The translations under genes and the position numbers were made by a program. Positions 16,497 to 25,126 of a DNA stretch of 64,000 nucleotides are shown here, in pieces; within the stretch, counting starts at the first letter, position 1, and every line of letters begins with the position of its first letter. The notes under the pieces are model-generated. The model did not search any database. It was not told the DNA's origin and saw nothing but the letters and a program-made list of their open reading frames with translations. The DNA comes from an uncultured Bacteroidota bacterium (GTDB lineage: Bacteria > Bacteroidota > Bacteroidia > Bacteroidales > SZUA-534). Location of the stretch: contig CAMKOM010000006.1 of the NCBI GenBank assembly GCA_946414435.1, positions 62,001 to 126,000 of the forward strand, written 5' to 3'.

Positions 16497-17444
16497 ATGG
16501 AATTGAGAAATCTTGGAAAAACGGGCCTGAAGTTGTCGGCTTTAGGCTTTGGCGCGTCGAGTTTGGGCGGCGTTTTCCACTCGTTGAACGAAGCCGACGG
16601 CATTCGTGCGGTGCACACTGCGGTTGAGAACGGAATCAACTTTATCGATGTGTCGCCCTACTATGGCCACCTGAAGGCGGAAATGGTTCTGGGAAAGGCA
16701 CTTAAAGAGATTCCGCGCGACAAATTCATTCTTTCAACAAAGGTTGGCCGCTACGGAAAAGACGGCGTGAACACTTGGGACTATTCGGCCCGCCGCGCTC
16801 ACGACAGCGTTTTTGAGAGTATGGAACGGCTCAATGTTGATTATATCGACATTATCAACGTACACGATATTGAGTTTCAGGCGGCTCTGCCTGGCGGTCT
16901 GCAAAAGATTGTCGATGAGACACTTCCCGCGTTGGTTGAGTTGCGCGAGAAGGGCGTGGTCGGCCACGTTGGCATTACCGACCTGCAACTTGAGAACCTG
17001 AAATGGGTTGTCGAGCACTCGCCCGAAGGCACGGTTGAGAGCGTTCTGAACTTCTGCCACTACTGCCTGTGCGATGACAAACTCATTGATTTTCTTGACT
17101 TTTTCGAAAGCCGCGGCATTGGCGTCATAAACGCAAGTCCGCTCTCGATGGGCCTTTTGACAATGCGTGGCGCCCCCGACTGGCATCCTGCGCCCGAAGC
17201 CTTGCGCAAGGCTTGCGCCGAAGCGGCAAAATACTGCGAGTCAATCGGTTATCCGATAGAAAAACTTGCAATGCAATACAGTCTTGGCAACAGCCGAATC
17301 GCTTCGAACTTGTTCTCGACAACCAATCCGCAAAACGTCTTGAAAAATATCGATTTTGTGAGCGAACCCGCTGATGCTGAAGTTGTTGCAAAGGTTCGTC
17401 AAATTATTGGCGACCAATTCCGTGTAAGTTGGAAAAACTCTTAA
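16497..17444 (+). CDS. Aldo/keto reductase, probable L-fucose/L-galactose 1-dehydrogenase
   Basis: 315-residue aldo/keto reductase. The catalytic tetrad is visible: Asp and Tyr in FIDVSPYYGH, Lys in LSTKVGRYG and His in INVHDIEF. The fold and NLGKTGLKLSALGFGASS start match D-threo-aldose (L-fucose) and L-galactose dehydrogenases, which oxidise the sugar at C1 to the lactone. This would be the first step after uptake by FucP and feeds the lactonase two genes upstream. Assignment of the family is firm, of the sugar probable. Confidence 0.88.
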   Translation: MELRNLGKTGLKLSALGFGASSLGGVFHSLNEADGIRAVHTAVENGINFIDVSPYYGHLKAEMVLGKALKEIPRDKFILSTKVGRYGKDGVNTWDYSARRAHDSVFESMERLNVDYIDIINVHDIEFQAALPGGLQKIVDETLPALVELREKGVVGHVGITDLQLENLKWVVEHSPEGTVESVLNFCHYCLCDDKLIDFLDFFESRGIGVINASPLSMGLLTMRGAPDWHPAPEALRKACAEAAKYCESIGYPIEKLAMQYSLGNSRIASNLFSTTNPQNVLKNIDFVSEPADAEVVAKVRQIIGDQFRVSWKNS

Positions 17445-17479
17445 AAACCATATTTTTAACCACTAAAACTACTGATAAA

Positions 17480-18739
17480 ATGAAGACAATCGAAAAAAGA
17501 TACCTGGTGCCGTTCTGCCTTGTGACGCTTCTGTTCCTGCTTTGGGGAATGGCTAACAATATGACAGACACGCTGTTAAGTGCCTTCAAGCGCATAATGT
17601 CGATGACCGACACGCAGACGTCGCTCATTCAGTTTGCGTTCTACGGCTCGTACTTCTGCTTTGCACTGCCTGCCGCGCTTTTCATTCGCAAATACAGTTA
17701 CAAAAGCGGTGTCATTCTGGGCCTTGTGCTCTACGCCGCTGGCGCCATTCTGTTTTTCCCCGCGTCGAAAGCCGCTTCGTATGCTTTCTACCTGATAGCC
17801 ATATACATACTGGCTGGTGGATGCTCAATTTTGGAAACCACGGCCAACCCGTACATTCTTTCGATGGGCTCACCGTCAACATCCACCCGCCGATTGAATA
17901 TTGCTCAGGCTTTCAATCCATTAGGCTCGATAACAGGCATTCTGATGAGTCAGTTTTTCATTCTTTCGCAACTGTCGAGCGCTACAGCGTCTGACCGCGC
18001 CGCAATGTCCGCCGCCGACCTTTCCGCAATGCAGTCGCACGAGCTGAACGCCATCACAGGCACCTATATGACGCTTGGTTTTGTGCTTTTGGTGATTATG
18101 GTTGTGATGCTTTTGGTGCGTATGCCCGAAGGCAGTGATAGCAGCCGCGATAGCGTGCTCGATTCGTTTAAACGATTGTTTAAGAATAAGAAATACATTT
18201 TTGGCGTTATGGCGCAATTCTTCTACGTAGGTGCGCAAATCTGCGTCTGGTCGTTCACAATCCGCATTGTGATGAAAGAACTCGACCTGCTCGAAGCCGA
18301 TGCTGCCACTTTTTATCTTATTAGTATCATTGGATTTAGCGCAGCGCGATTCCTATTCACGTGGCTGATGAAATGGATTCAACCGTCGAAACTGCTGCTT
18401 TGGGCGGCCGCAGCCGATATTGTTCTGTGTCTGATAGTTGCGTTGTGCAGCGGCACTGGCGTGATTTGCATTGTGGCGCTCATTGGCGTCAGCTTCTTTA
18501 TGTCGCTGATGTTCCCCACCATTTACGGCATAGCGCTCGAAAACGTCGGTCAAGATGCCAAAATTGGTGCTTCAGGCTTGATAATGGCCATTTTAGGCGG
18601 TGCTCTTCTTCCCCCGCTTCAGGGTGCAATTTCCGACGCAACAAACATCAACATCTCGTATCTGGTGCCGATGGTGTGCTTTGTGGTGGTGCTGTTGTTT
18701 GCGGTTTCGGTTGTAAAGAGCGAAAAACGTATTGCATAA
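17480..18739 (+). CDS. fucP: L-fucose:H+ symporter FucP
   Basis: 419-residue inner-membrane transporter of the major facilitator superfamily, FHS family. Twelve hydrophobic segments; TTANPYILSMG and RRLNIAQAFNPLGSITG are the FucP-family signatures. ATG at 17480 is chosen; the frame opens at 17429 but that part overlaps the end of the reductase gene and is not hydrophobic. It provides the sugar for the catabolic genes just upstream. L-fucose is the usual substrate; L-galactose and D-arabinose are known alternatives of the family. Confidence 0.92.
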   Translation: MKTIEKRYLVPFCLVTLLFLLWGMANNMTDTLLSAFKRIMSMTDTQTSLIQFAFYGSYFCFALPAALFIRKYSYKSGVILGLVLYAAGAILFFPASKAASYAFYLIAIYILAGGCSILETTANPYILSMGSPSTSTRRLNIAQAFNPLGSITGILMSQFFILSQLSSATASDRAAMSAADLSAMQSHELNAITGTYMTLGFVLLVIMVVMLLVRMPEGSDSSRDSVLDSFKRLFKNKKYIFGVMAQFFYVGAQICVWSFTIRIVMKELDLLEADAATFYLISIIGFSAARFLFTWLMKWIQPSKLLLWAAAADIVLCLIVALCSGTGVICIVALIGVSFFMSLMFPTIYGIALENVGQDAKIGASGLIMAILGGALLPPLQGAISDATNINISYLVPMVCFVVVLLFAVSVVKSEKRIA

Positions 18740-18770
18740 ATTTAATTATAAATCTAAATAAATCAATAAG

Positions 18771-21065
18771 ATGAATAATAAAAACTGTTTAACAGCCGCT
18801 CTCTGTCTTTTGGCGATGACGGCAACAGCGCAACTGAAAACTGATATAAATTCAGGTTGGAAATTCGCGCAAAGTGATGACACCGCAACGTGGCAAAACG
18901 TAACCCTGCCGCACGATTGGAGCATTTACACACTGCCGCACCGCGATGCGCCTTCAGGCAACGACGGCGGATATTACGACACTGGAACCGGTTGGTACAA
19001 AAAGATTATCAATCCTGGTAAAATTACTGATGGAGAGCGAGTTATGCTCGATTTCGACGGTGTCTATCAAAAAGCCACAGTCTATGTCAACGGCCGTCGC
19101 GCGGCGTGGCACGGCTACGGCTATACACCTTTCAGTGTGGATGTTACGCCATTTTTGAAACCAAATGCCGACAATGTTGTCACCATACGTGTCGATAATT
19201 CGGAGCAGAAAAACTGCCGATGGTACTCGGGCAGCGGAATCTATCGCAACGTCTGGCTGCGTAGGGTTCCTGCAGTGAGTGTGGAGCCGACTGGTTTCAA
19301 AATCATCGCCAATGCCGACGGTCATATCGAAATTGAAGCACTGGTTGAGAACAACACCGATGCCCGCCGCTCTGTCAGCGTCAAGATTGCAGCGGCAGGT
19401 GCCGAGTTGGAAAAAAAGGCCGATATCGATGCCAAATCTGCCGTCATGGTTAAAATGGAACTCGATGTCAAGAATCCTAAACTGTGGAGTTTTGACAATC
19501 CAAATCTTTATGAATCAACCATTTTTGTCGATGGCGTAAAAAATGTGACGCGGAATTTCGGTTTCCGTTCAATCAGTTATGATGCCGAAAACGGGTTCCG
19601 TCTCAACGGCAAAAACATTCTTATCAATGGAGCGTGTGTCCACCACGACAACGGACTTCTTGGCGCCGCCGCCCCCAATGCAGCTGAATACCGCAAGGTT
19701 AAACTGATGAAATCGGCTGGGTTCAATCTTTTGCGCACAAGCCACAATCCGCCTTCGGATGCTTTTCTCGACGCCTGCGACCAACTCGGAATGATGGTTG
19801 TTGACGAGGCTTTCGATGGCTGGCGAACTTCGAAAAACGATTACGACTATTCGCAACTATTTGATAGTCTTGCCGTTGACGATGTCAAAGCAATGGTTGT
19901 CCGCGACCGCCACCACCCGTGCATTGTGGCGTGGAGCATTGGCAATGAGGTTATCGAGCGCAAGGATATCCGCGTAATCCATACCGCTAAAATGCTGAAA
20001 AACGCCATTTTAAGCGTCGATGACAGCCGACCCGTCACCGAGGCGCTCTGCGCTTGGGACAGCGACTGGGAAATCTACGACCCGCACGCCGACGTCTTGG
20101 ATATCGTAGGTTACAACTATATGATTTTCAAACACAAAAGCGACCACGAACGTGACCCGAAACGCGTCATCTGGCAAACAGAATCGTATCCCGCACACGC
20201 CTACCGAAACTGGGAAATTGTTGCACAATACCCCTATGTGATTGGCGATATGGTTTGGACGGGTCTCGACTATCTCGGCGAATCGGGCATTGGCGGTTGG
20301 CGCTACAAAGCCTGGCCGCAGGGCGAATCTTGGCAAAATCCGCAATATCCCTGGCACGGCGCCTACTGCGGCGATGTTGACATTACCGGATACCGCAAAC
20401 CGATTTCGTATTACCGCGATATAATCTGGAACGGAGCCAACGCCGCCGAAACTATCCATTTGTCGGTTCGCGAGCCCAACGGTTACGTCGATTCGATAAA
20501 GACAACAATGTGGAGCACCTGGCCCACTTGGGATTGCTGGAACTGGCCGGGATGGGAAGGCCGCCCGATTGATGTCGAGGTTTATGCCGTTGGCAAGTCG
20601 GTGAAACTTTATCTTGATGACCAACTTGTTGGCGAACAGCCTGTTGAACACTGTATGGCCACTTTCACCATTAATTACCAACCTGGCACTCTGCGCGCCG
20701 AATGTGATGGCAAATCGTCGATATTGAAAACCGCCGCCGCACCTGCCAAATTATCTCTCAAGGCTGACCGCACCAAATATAGCACCGACACCGACGATGT
20801 GGCTTTCATTGACGTAACACTCACCGACAACGCAGGCAACCCGTGCGCATTATCGACCGACGAGATTTCGGTAACGGTGAAAGGCGGCGAACTGCTTGCC
20901 TTTGGCACCGCCGACCTTCGTGACGGCACCAATATCCACGATAGCAGCCACCAATTGTTCCACGGCCGCGCACAAGTTATTGTCCGTCTGCCGAAAGGCA
21001 CCAAACCTGTGACTGTGAGCGCCAAAGGCAAGGGCATTGCCACGGCAACGGTGAAATTGAAGTGA
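18771..21065 (+). CDS. GH2 beta-galactosidase-like glycoside hydrolase
   Basis: 764 residues with a signal peptide (first about 21 residues, ending TATAQ). GH2 layout: sugar-binding domain with WQNVTLPHDW (about 42-51), Ig-like domain, TIM barrel with the acid/base Glu in AWSIGNEV (about 394) and the nucleophile Glu in IWQTESYP (about 470), then a DUF4982 domain and a second Ig-like domain. NGACVHHDNGLLG and LLRTSHNPPSDAFLD are typical. It probably acts in the periplasm or outside and releases galactose or a related sugar from glycans. It follows fucP by 31 nt, so it may supply the cluster with substrate. Confidence 0.9.
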   Translation: MNNKNCLTAALCLLAMTATAQLKTDINSGWKFAQSDDTATWQNVTLPHDWSIYTLPHRDAPSGNDGGYYDTGTGWYKKIINPGKITDGERVMLDFDGVYQKATVYVNGRRAAWHGYGYTPFSVDVTPFLKPNADNVVTIRVDNSEQKNCRWYSGSGIYRNVWLRRVPAVSVEPTGFKIIANADGHIEIEALVENNTDARRSVSVKIAAAGAELEKKADIDAKSAVMVKMELDVKNPKLWSFDNPNLYESTIFVDGVKNVTRNFGFRSISYDAENGFRLNGKNILINGACVHHDNGLLGAAAPNAAEYRKVKLMKSAGFNLLRTSHNPPSDAFLDACDQLGMMVVDEAFDGWRTSKNDYDYSQLFDSLAVDDVKAMVVRDRHHPCIVAWSIGNEVIERKDIRVIHTAKMLKNAILSVDDSRPVTEALCAWDSDWEIYDPHADVLDIVGYNYMIFKHKSDHERDPKRVIWQTESYPAHAYRNWEIVAQYPYVIGDMVWTGLDYLGESGIGGWRYKAWPQGESWQNPQYPWHGAYCGDVDITGYRKPISYYRDIIWNGANAAETIHLSVREPNGYVDSIKTTMWSTWPTWDCWNWPGWEGRPIDVEVYAVGKSVKLYLDDQLVGEQPVEHCMATFTINYQPGTLRAECDGKSSILKTAAAPAKLSLKADRTKYSTDTDDVAFIDVTLTDNAGNPCALSTDEISVTVKGGELLAFGTADLRDGTNIHDSSHQLFHGRAQVIVRLPKGTKPVTVSAKGKGIATATVKLK

Positions 21066-21135
21066 TAGTGTAGAAATGAGCTGATTTCAGTTAATATCTT
21101 CAGAAAAAATTGATTGATAAATTATGTTATAAGCC

Positions 21136-21143
21136 TACATTTG
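21136..21143 (+). promoter_or_regulatory. -7 box of ddl
   Basis: TACATTTG, exact TAnnTTTG match, 56 nt upstream of the ddl start. The -33 region is T-rich but lacks a clear TTTG. Confidence 0.5.
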
Positions 21144-21198
21144 GCTTGAAGTATCAAATAACTTTTTTTGAACATAAAACACTTATAATTAATCTGAT

Positions 21199-22188
21199 AT
21201 GTCAGTATCAAAGAAAAACATTGCAGTAGTTTGCGGCGGTTACTCAAAAGAGAGCGTCATTTCGCTTCGAAGCGCCGAACAAATAGCGTCGGTGATTAGT
21301 CCTGACTACAACGCCTACACCGTTTACATAACCCGAGAGAGTTGGAACGCAAAGATTGGCGAAAACCTTTATCCAATCGACCGTAACGATTTCACTTTCA
21401 ATCTGAACAGTCAAAAAATTGTTTTCGACGCCGTTTTTATGGCCATCCACGGCACACCTGGCGAAGACGGAATGCTGCAGTCGTACTTCGATATGCTCAA
21501 CATTCCCTACACGACGTGCAGCGCATTTGTTTCAGCATTGACTTTCAATAAGTTCGCTTGTAAGGTATTCTTGAAAGAGTACGGTATCCTGACAGCCGAC
21601 GCCGTTTTGCTGCGCCGCAACCAACCCTACTCTCTCGACGAGATAAGCAACCGCTGCGGTTATCCAATGTTTGTTAAGCCGAACAATGGTGGTTCAAGTT
21701 TCGGTGTGACAAAAGTCAAGCAACCTTCTGATTTGCAAGCTGCTATCGATAAGGCTTTTGCCGAAGACAGCGAGATTATCATTGAACCATTCATCAAGGG
21801 TGGCGAGTTCACTTGCGGTGTGTTCAAGACCGACACAGAGTCGATTGTATTCCCGCCAACCGAGATTGTCAGCAAAAACGAGTTCTTCGATGTCGAAGCC
21901 AAATACACACCCGGAATGTCGGAAGAGATTACACCGGCGCGTTTGTCAGATGCTGATATGAAAGAATGCCAATCTCTTACATCGAAAATTTACGATTTGC
22001 TGGGCTGCACAGGCGTTGTCCGCATCGACTATCTGCAAAAGGAAGGTCGGTTCTACTTTATGGAAATCAACACCGTGCCGGGCATGAGCCGTGAATCGAT
22101 AATTCCCAAGCAGACTGTTGTCTATGGCCTGCCGCTCAACGAGCTCTACCGCAAGCAGATTGACGACGCCTTGTCGCGCAAGCGCTAA
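21199..22188 (+). CDS. ddl: D-alanine--D-alanine ligase
   Basis: Joins two D-alanines with ATP for peptidoglycan precursors, in the cytoplasm. 329 residues with the ATP-grasp fold. The N-terminal VVCGGYSKESVISLRSAE, the phosphate loop MFVKPNNGGSSFGVTK, and the C-terminal metal site YFMEINTVPGMSRESI all match Ddl. It has its own promoter and terminator. Confidence 0.95.
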   Translation: MSVSKKNIAVVCGGYSKESVISLRSAEQIASVISPDYNAYTVYITRESWNAKIGENLYPIDRNDFTFNLNSQKIVFDAVFMAIHGTPGEDGMLQSYFDMLNIPYTTCSAFVSALTFNKFACKVFLKEYGILTADAVLLRRNQPYSLDEISNRCGYPMFVKPNNGGSSFGVTKVKQPSDLQAAIDKAFAEDSEIIIEPFIKGGEFTCGVFKTDTESIVFPPTEIVSKNEFFDVEAKYTPGMSEEITPARLSDADMKECQSLTSKIYDLLGCTGVVRIDYLQKEGRFYFMEINTVPGMSRESIIPKQTVVYGLPLNELYRKQIDDALSRKR

Positions 22189-22218
22189 CTTGCAGCCAAT
22201 CGTCGTTCGGCAAAATAA

Positions 22219-22251
22219 AAACCCGTTGCATACAACCGATGCAACGGGTTT
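22219..22251. terminator. Bidirectional terminator between ddl and the GAF gene
   Basis: Perfect 13-bp stem AAACCCGTTGCAT/ATGCAACGGGTTT with a 7-nt loop and T-rich flanks on both strands, between convergent genes. Confidence 0.88.
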
Positions 22252-22272
22252 GTTTTATGTCCCGATTGAGTG

Positions 22273-23505
22273 TTATTCTTCCTCTTCTTCACGATGTATG
22301 TGATACCGTTCTTCCAACTCTTTAAGCATAGCCTCCTTGCGGGCAAGATCCTCTTGCGTGGCGCGAAGTTCTTCGTAGCTTTGTTTCAGCACTTCCGACT
22401 GTTCGGCCAGCATGTCGGCTTTGTCTTTCGACTCTTCGAGCAGTTTTGCCGTGCTTGCATTTATCTGCACCATAGATATAGTCGATGACAAAGCATCGCT
22501 AATTTTGGTCAGGAAGTTGATTTTGTATTCCTCAATTTTTGTGAACGACGCAAGCTCAATGACGGCGTAAACCGTGTCGTTCATGATGGCGGGCATCAGC
22601 AGCACATATTTCGGATTAGCTTCGCCCAAACCCGACGTGATTTCCATGTAGTCGTCAGGAATTTCGTTTAGATAGATTGGCGCTTTTTCGTAAGCACATT
22701 GACCCACAAGACCGATCCCCTCTTCAAATTCCTTTTCACTGTGTTTGACACGATTATAGGCCACGGCGCCTTTCAGTTCGTATTTCACATGCTCGGGGTC
22801 TTCGTTATTGATGATGAACACACCGCCTTGCACTACGCCAATATAATCAGTCAGTTTGCTGATAAAGGTGCGGCTCATGGCTTCCAAGTTCGATGTTTCC
22901 TGACGTAGCAAGTCGTTGAAGATGGCAATTCCGTTAGCTGTCCAGGCTTCCTTTTCTTGCTCGGCGGCCTGTTGCTTTTCGGCAGCTTTTGCCTTTTGTA
23001 ACTCGTCGCGCATGTTGGTCAGAGCCTTGCCAAGCTCGTCGTCTTCGCTTGCCATCTGGTACTCGTGTTCAAAATTATTGTTTGCGATGGCGTCAGCAAA
23101 CAAAGCTGTATTATGCAGATTTACAGCTAAATTTTTAAATGAACGGTAGATGTCACCAATCTCATCCTGTTTGTGTTTGGTTTCGCTTTTGCTGGCCGCA
23201 AACACGCCGCGCCCCATCTCGTCAATCTTCTCGCGAAGCCTAACAATTGGCCGCTGGATGAACTTTTTTGTCGCCACATTGCTCAGCATCAAAGCCGCAA
23301 AACACAATGGAACGGCCCAAATCAGAGACCAAAGTCCATAATAGCCGACCGCATAGGCTACAATCGTGCAAAACATCGACGGCAGGAAAATCACCAACCC
23401 GATTTTGAAGACGATGGTCTTTTTGTATATGAGGTGAAGAAACGCTATCCCGAAAGGGACAATGCCGAAAATCACTATCAGAGCGAATAGAAGTACTGAG
23501 TTCAT
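22273..23505 (-). CDS. Membrane GAF/HAMP sensor-like protein without output domain
   Basis: 410 residues. Three hydrophobic segments (about 4-27, 32-54, 57-78), a HAMP-like linker (RPIVRLREKIDEMGRG onward, about 85-170), a helical linker rich in Ala/Glu/Lys, a GAF domain (about 205-345, with GVVQGGVFIINNED and GLVGQCAYEKAPIYLNEIP) and a C-terminal coiled coil ending in a Glu run. No histidine kinase, GGDEF or methyl-accepting signalling domain follows. The ATG at 23505 begins the first membrane segment; the frame opens at 23586. It is divergent from the GldL/GldM-like gene, with promoters for both in the 152-nt gap. Confidence 0.75.
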   Translation of the reverse strand: MNSVLLFALIVIFGIVPFGIAFLHLIYKKTIVFKIGLVIFLPSMFCTIVAYAVGYYGLWSLIWAVPLCFAALMLSNVATKKFIQRPIVRLREKIDEMGRGVFAASKSETKHKQDEIGDIYRSFKNLAVNLHNTALFADAIANNNFEHEYQMASEDDELGKALTNMRDELQKAKAAEKQQAAEQEKEAWTANGIAIFNDLLRQETSNLEAMSRTFISKLTDYIGVVQGGVFIINNEDPEHVKYELKGAVAYNRVKHSEKEFEEGIGLVGQCAYEKAPIYLNEIPDDYMEITSGLGEANPKYVLLMPAIMNDTVYAVIELASFTKIEEYKINFLTKISDALSSTISMVQINASTAKLLEESKDKADMLAEQSEVLKQSYEELRATQEDLARKEAMLKELEERYHIHREEEEE

Positions 23506-23553
23506 ATTACACGTTTTTAATTGGCAACGACGCAAAACGCGCCAAAGCACCTT

Positions 23554-23561
23554 CAAATATA
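23554..23561 (-). promoter_or_regulatory. -7 box of the GAF/HAMP gene
   Basis: Minus-strand TATATTTG, exact match to TAnnTTTG, 48 nt from the start codon. Confidence 0.5.
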
Positions 23562-23624
23562 TATTGTTTGGCCGTTTAAAACACAATAAGATTGATTTTT
23601 ATTTTCCGATACACAATTTTGCAC

Positions 23625-23632
23625 TATTTTTG
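23625..23632 (+). promoter_or_regulatory. -7 box of the GldL/GldM-like gene
   Basis: TATTTTTG, exact match to TAnnTTTG, 26 nt before the ATG at 23658. It is divergent from the GAF gene promoter about 64 nt away. Confidence 0.5.
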
Positions 23633-23657
23633 GGCTGCATTTTGGATAATTAATTTT

Positions 23658-24734
23658 ATGAAACACAACGTTTTAGTGTGGGGATATCTTTCTTCACTCA
23701 TTTTATTGCTCGGCACCATTTTCATGAATCTCGATTTTGTGGCGGGCAAAGTGCTCTTTCTTGTAGGCTTTTTCACATTCAATCTGGGCTATCTGATACC
23801 GCTTTTCTTCGTCATTTTCAAAGATAACCAGGAAAACCGCATTGGGCTGATAATTGTTTTGAGCATCCTGGGGTTCTTCATTTTCCTGATGGGCCTGACG
23901 TTCTTTATGGTGAATTGGGGCGGCAACAAAGTACTGATTTATGTAGGCGGGTCGTTCCTGCTGTTGGCGTCGCTGCTGATGATTGCCATGCGCCGCAGGT
24001 TCTACGAGACCTCCGTTGACTCGTGGTTTCCGATAGTACTTTTCAGTGTTTTCATTGTGATAGGCATGCTCACCAGCATGGTGCATAGGCCCATTCTGCG
24101 GTCGTTTACTATATCGAACCAGGAAGCCGTGCTGCAACTCGAGTCGTTGCAAAACCGCAACCATCACATCTTCAATGAACTCAGCGAATTGTGCGACAGT
24201 GACTCGGCAATGTTGACAATCAAGCAGAAAGCCATATTGGTTGACCGCAAAAGCGACAGCATGATGAGTTTCATCGACGAATTGAAACGCGACTTGATAG
24301 TGTATGTCGAAGGCAATAAAATGTTGCAGGACACTGCTCTGCTAATCAATTTGGTGCCGGTGCAGTCGAATGTCGAGATTAACTCGGTGCGGCGGTTTAT
24401 GTTGGGACGCAAGCGTCAAAAAGCGTCTGTTCTGCATGGCAAAATCGATGACTACCATCGCGAAATGTCGGTTTTGGTGCCACAAGGCGACCTATGGCTC
24501 GCTGATTTTGTCGACGCCACACTAAATACCAACGTTCTGCGTCTCAACAAACGCATCTATAACCGCGATTGGGAACGCCAGCATTTCTACAATTTTCCGC
24601 TTGTGACGGTCATCAGCCAGCTCACAACCATGCAACTCAATATATGCACCGTGCAAGGCGAATTGCTAAGTGGCTGTTACAGAGACGCATTGCGGCTGCG
24701 TATGCCCGTTTCTGACACCATCAGCAAAAAATGA
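23658..24734 (+). CDS. GldL-like membrane hairpins fused to a GldM-like N-terminal domain
   Basis: 358 residues. Five hydrophobic segments (about 5-24, 32-54, 62-84, 91-111, 124-142). Segments 1-2 and 3-4 are an internal repeat with the pattern G..F....(W/F).xGxKVL..VG, recalling the GldL hairpin. Segment 5 leads into a helical periplasmic part (146-350) resembling the first GldM domain: RSFTISNQEAV, DRKSDSMMSFIDELKRDL, and FPLVTVISQLTTMQLN, where GldM has FPxxAxxxxLxxxQNDV. GldL and GldM form the proton-driven motor of gliding and type IX secretion; here both parts seem joined, and the GldM D2-D4 domains are missing. Function inferred only. It stands alone, divergent from a GAF/HAMP gene. 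Confidence 0.6.
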   Translation: MKHNVLVWGYLSSLILLLGTIFMNLDFVAGKVLFLVGFFTFNLGYLIPLFFVIFKDNQENRIGLIIVLSILGFFIFLMGLTFFMVNWGGNKVLIYVGGSFLLLASLLMIAMRRRFYETSVDSWFPIVLFSVFIVIGMLTSMVHRPILRSFTISNQEAVLQLESLQNRNHHIFNELSELCDSDSAMLTIKQKAILVDRKSDSMMSFIDELKRDLIVYVEGNKMLQDTALLINLVPVQSNVEINSVRRFMLGRKRQKASVLHGKIDDYHREMSVLVPQGDLWLADFVDATLNTNVLRLNKRIYNRDWERQHFYNFPLVTVISQLTTMQLNICTVQGELLSGCYRDALRLRMPVSDTISKK

Positions 24735-24754
24735 CGGCAAAAATTGCAAGGTTG

Positions 24755-24785
24755 TTTGCACCATTCGAAAAAATACATACTTTTG
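24755..24785 (+). promoter_or_regulatory. rpmH promoter
   Basis: TTTG -33 box (24755-24758), 19-nt spacer, TACTTTTG -7 box (24778-24785): a textbook Bacteroidetes promoter, fitting a highly expressed ribosomal gene. Confidence 0.8.
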
Positions 24786-24831
24786 CAGTCCTATAAAATT
24801 AGACAACAAAACATAAGAAAGGGTATATATT

Positions 24832-24996
24832 ATGGCAATGAAAAGAACATTCCAACCGTCTCAGAGAAAGCGTAGGAATAAACACGGATTCCGTGAGAGA
24901 ATGGCCACCAAAAACGGCCGTCGCGTATTGGCTGCCCGCCGGGCAAAAGGCAGAAAGAAACTCACTGTTTCTGACGAGAAATTGCACAAGGCATAA
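24832..24996 (+). CDS. rpmH: 50S ribosomal protein L34
   Basis: 54 residues, very basic. The start [20 protein letters not shown] followed by [20 protein letters not shown] is the universal L34 signature. An internal ATG at 24838 is an alternative start giving the more common MKRTFQPS N-terminus. It has a strong promoter upstream and a terminator right after. Ribosomal protein of the large subunit. Confidence 0.95.
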   Translation: MAMKRTFQPSQRKRRNKHGFRERMATKNGRRVLAARRAKGRKKLTVSDEKLHKA

Positions 24997-25021
24997 TACA
25001 GTCTCTAAACGATACAATAAG

Positions 25022-25046
25022 GCGAACTTAAAAGTTCGCTTTTTTT
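25022..25046 (+). terminator. rpmH terminator
   Basis: Stem GCGAACTT/AAGTTCGC followed by seven or more T, starting 25 nt past the rpmH stop. Confidence 0.8.
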
Positions 25047-25062
25047 GTACCCGCATATTAGC

Positions 25063-25099
25063 AAAAAAACGCCGCATCAATTATGGTGCGGCGTTTTTT
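25063..25099 (-). terminator. pfkA terminator
   Basis: Stem CGCCGCA/TGCGGCG extended by A/T pairs, with a T tract on the minus strand. It lies 27 nt past the pfkA stop and could also act on the plus strand. Confidence 0.8.
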
Positions 25100-25126
25100 G
25101 TATCGGATTCCTGATGTCAAATCGAA

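Noticed and set aside
18771-21065. GH2 enzyme as the missing hydrolase of the SusCD locus
   Set aside because: It is 18 kb away beyond many housekeeping genes and lies directly downstream of fucP.
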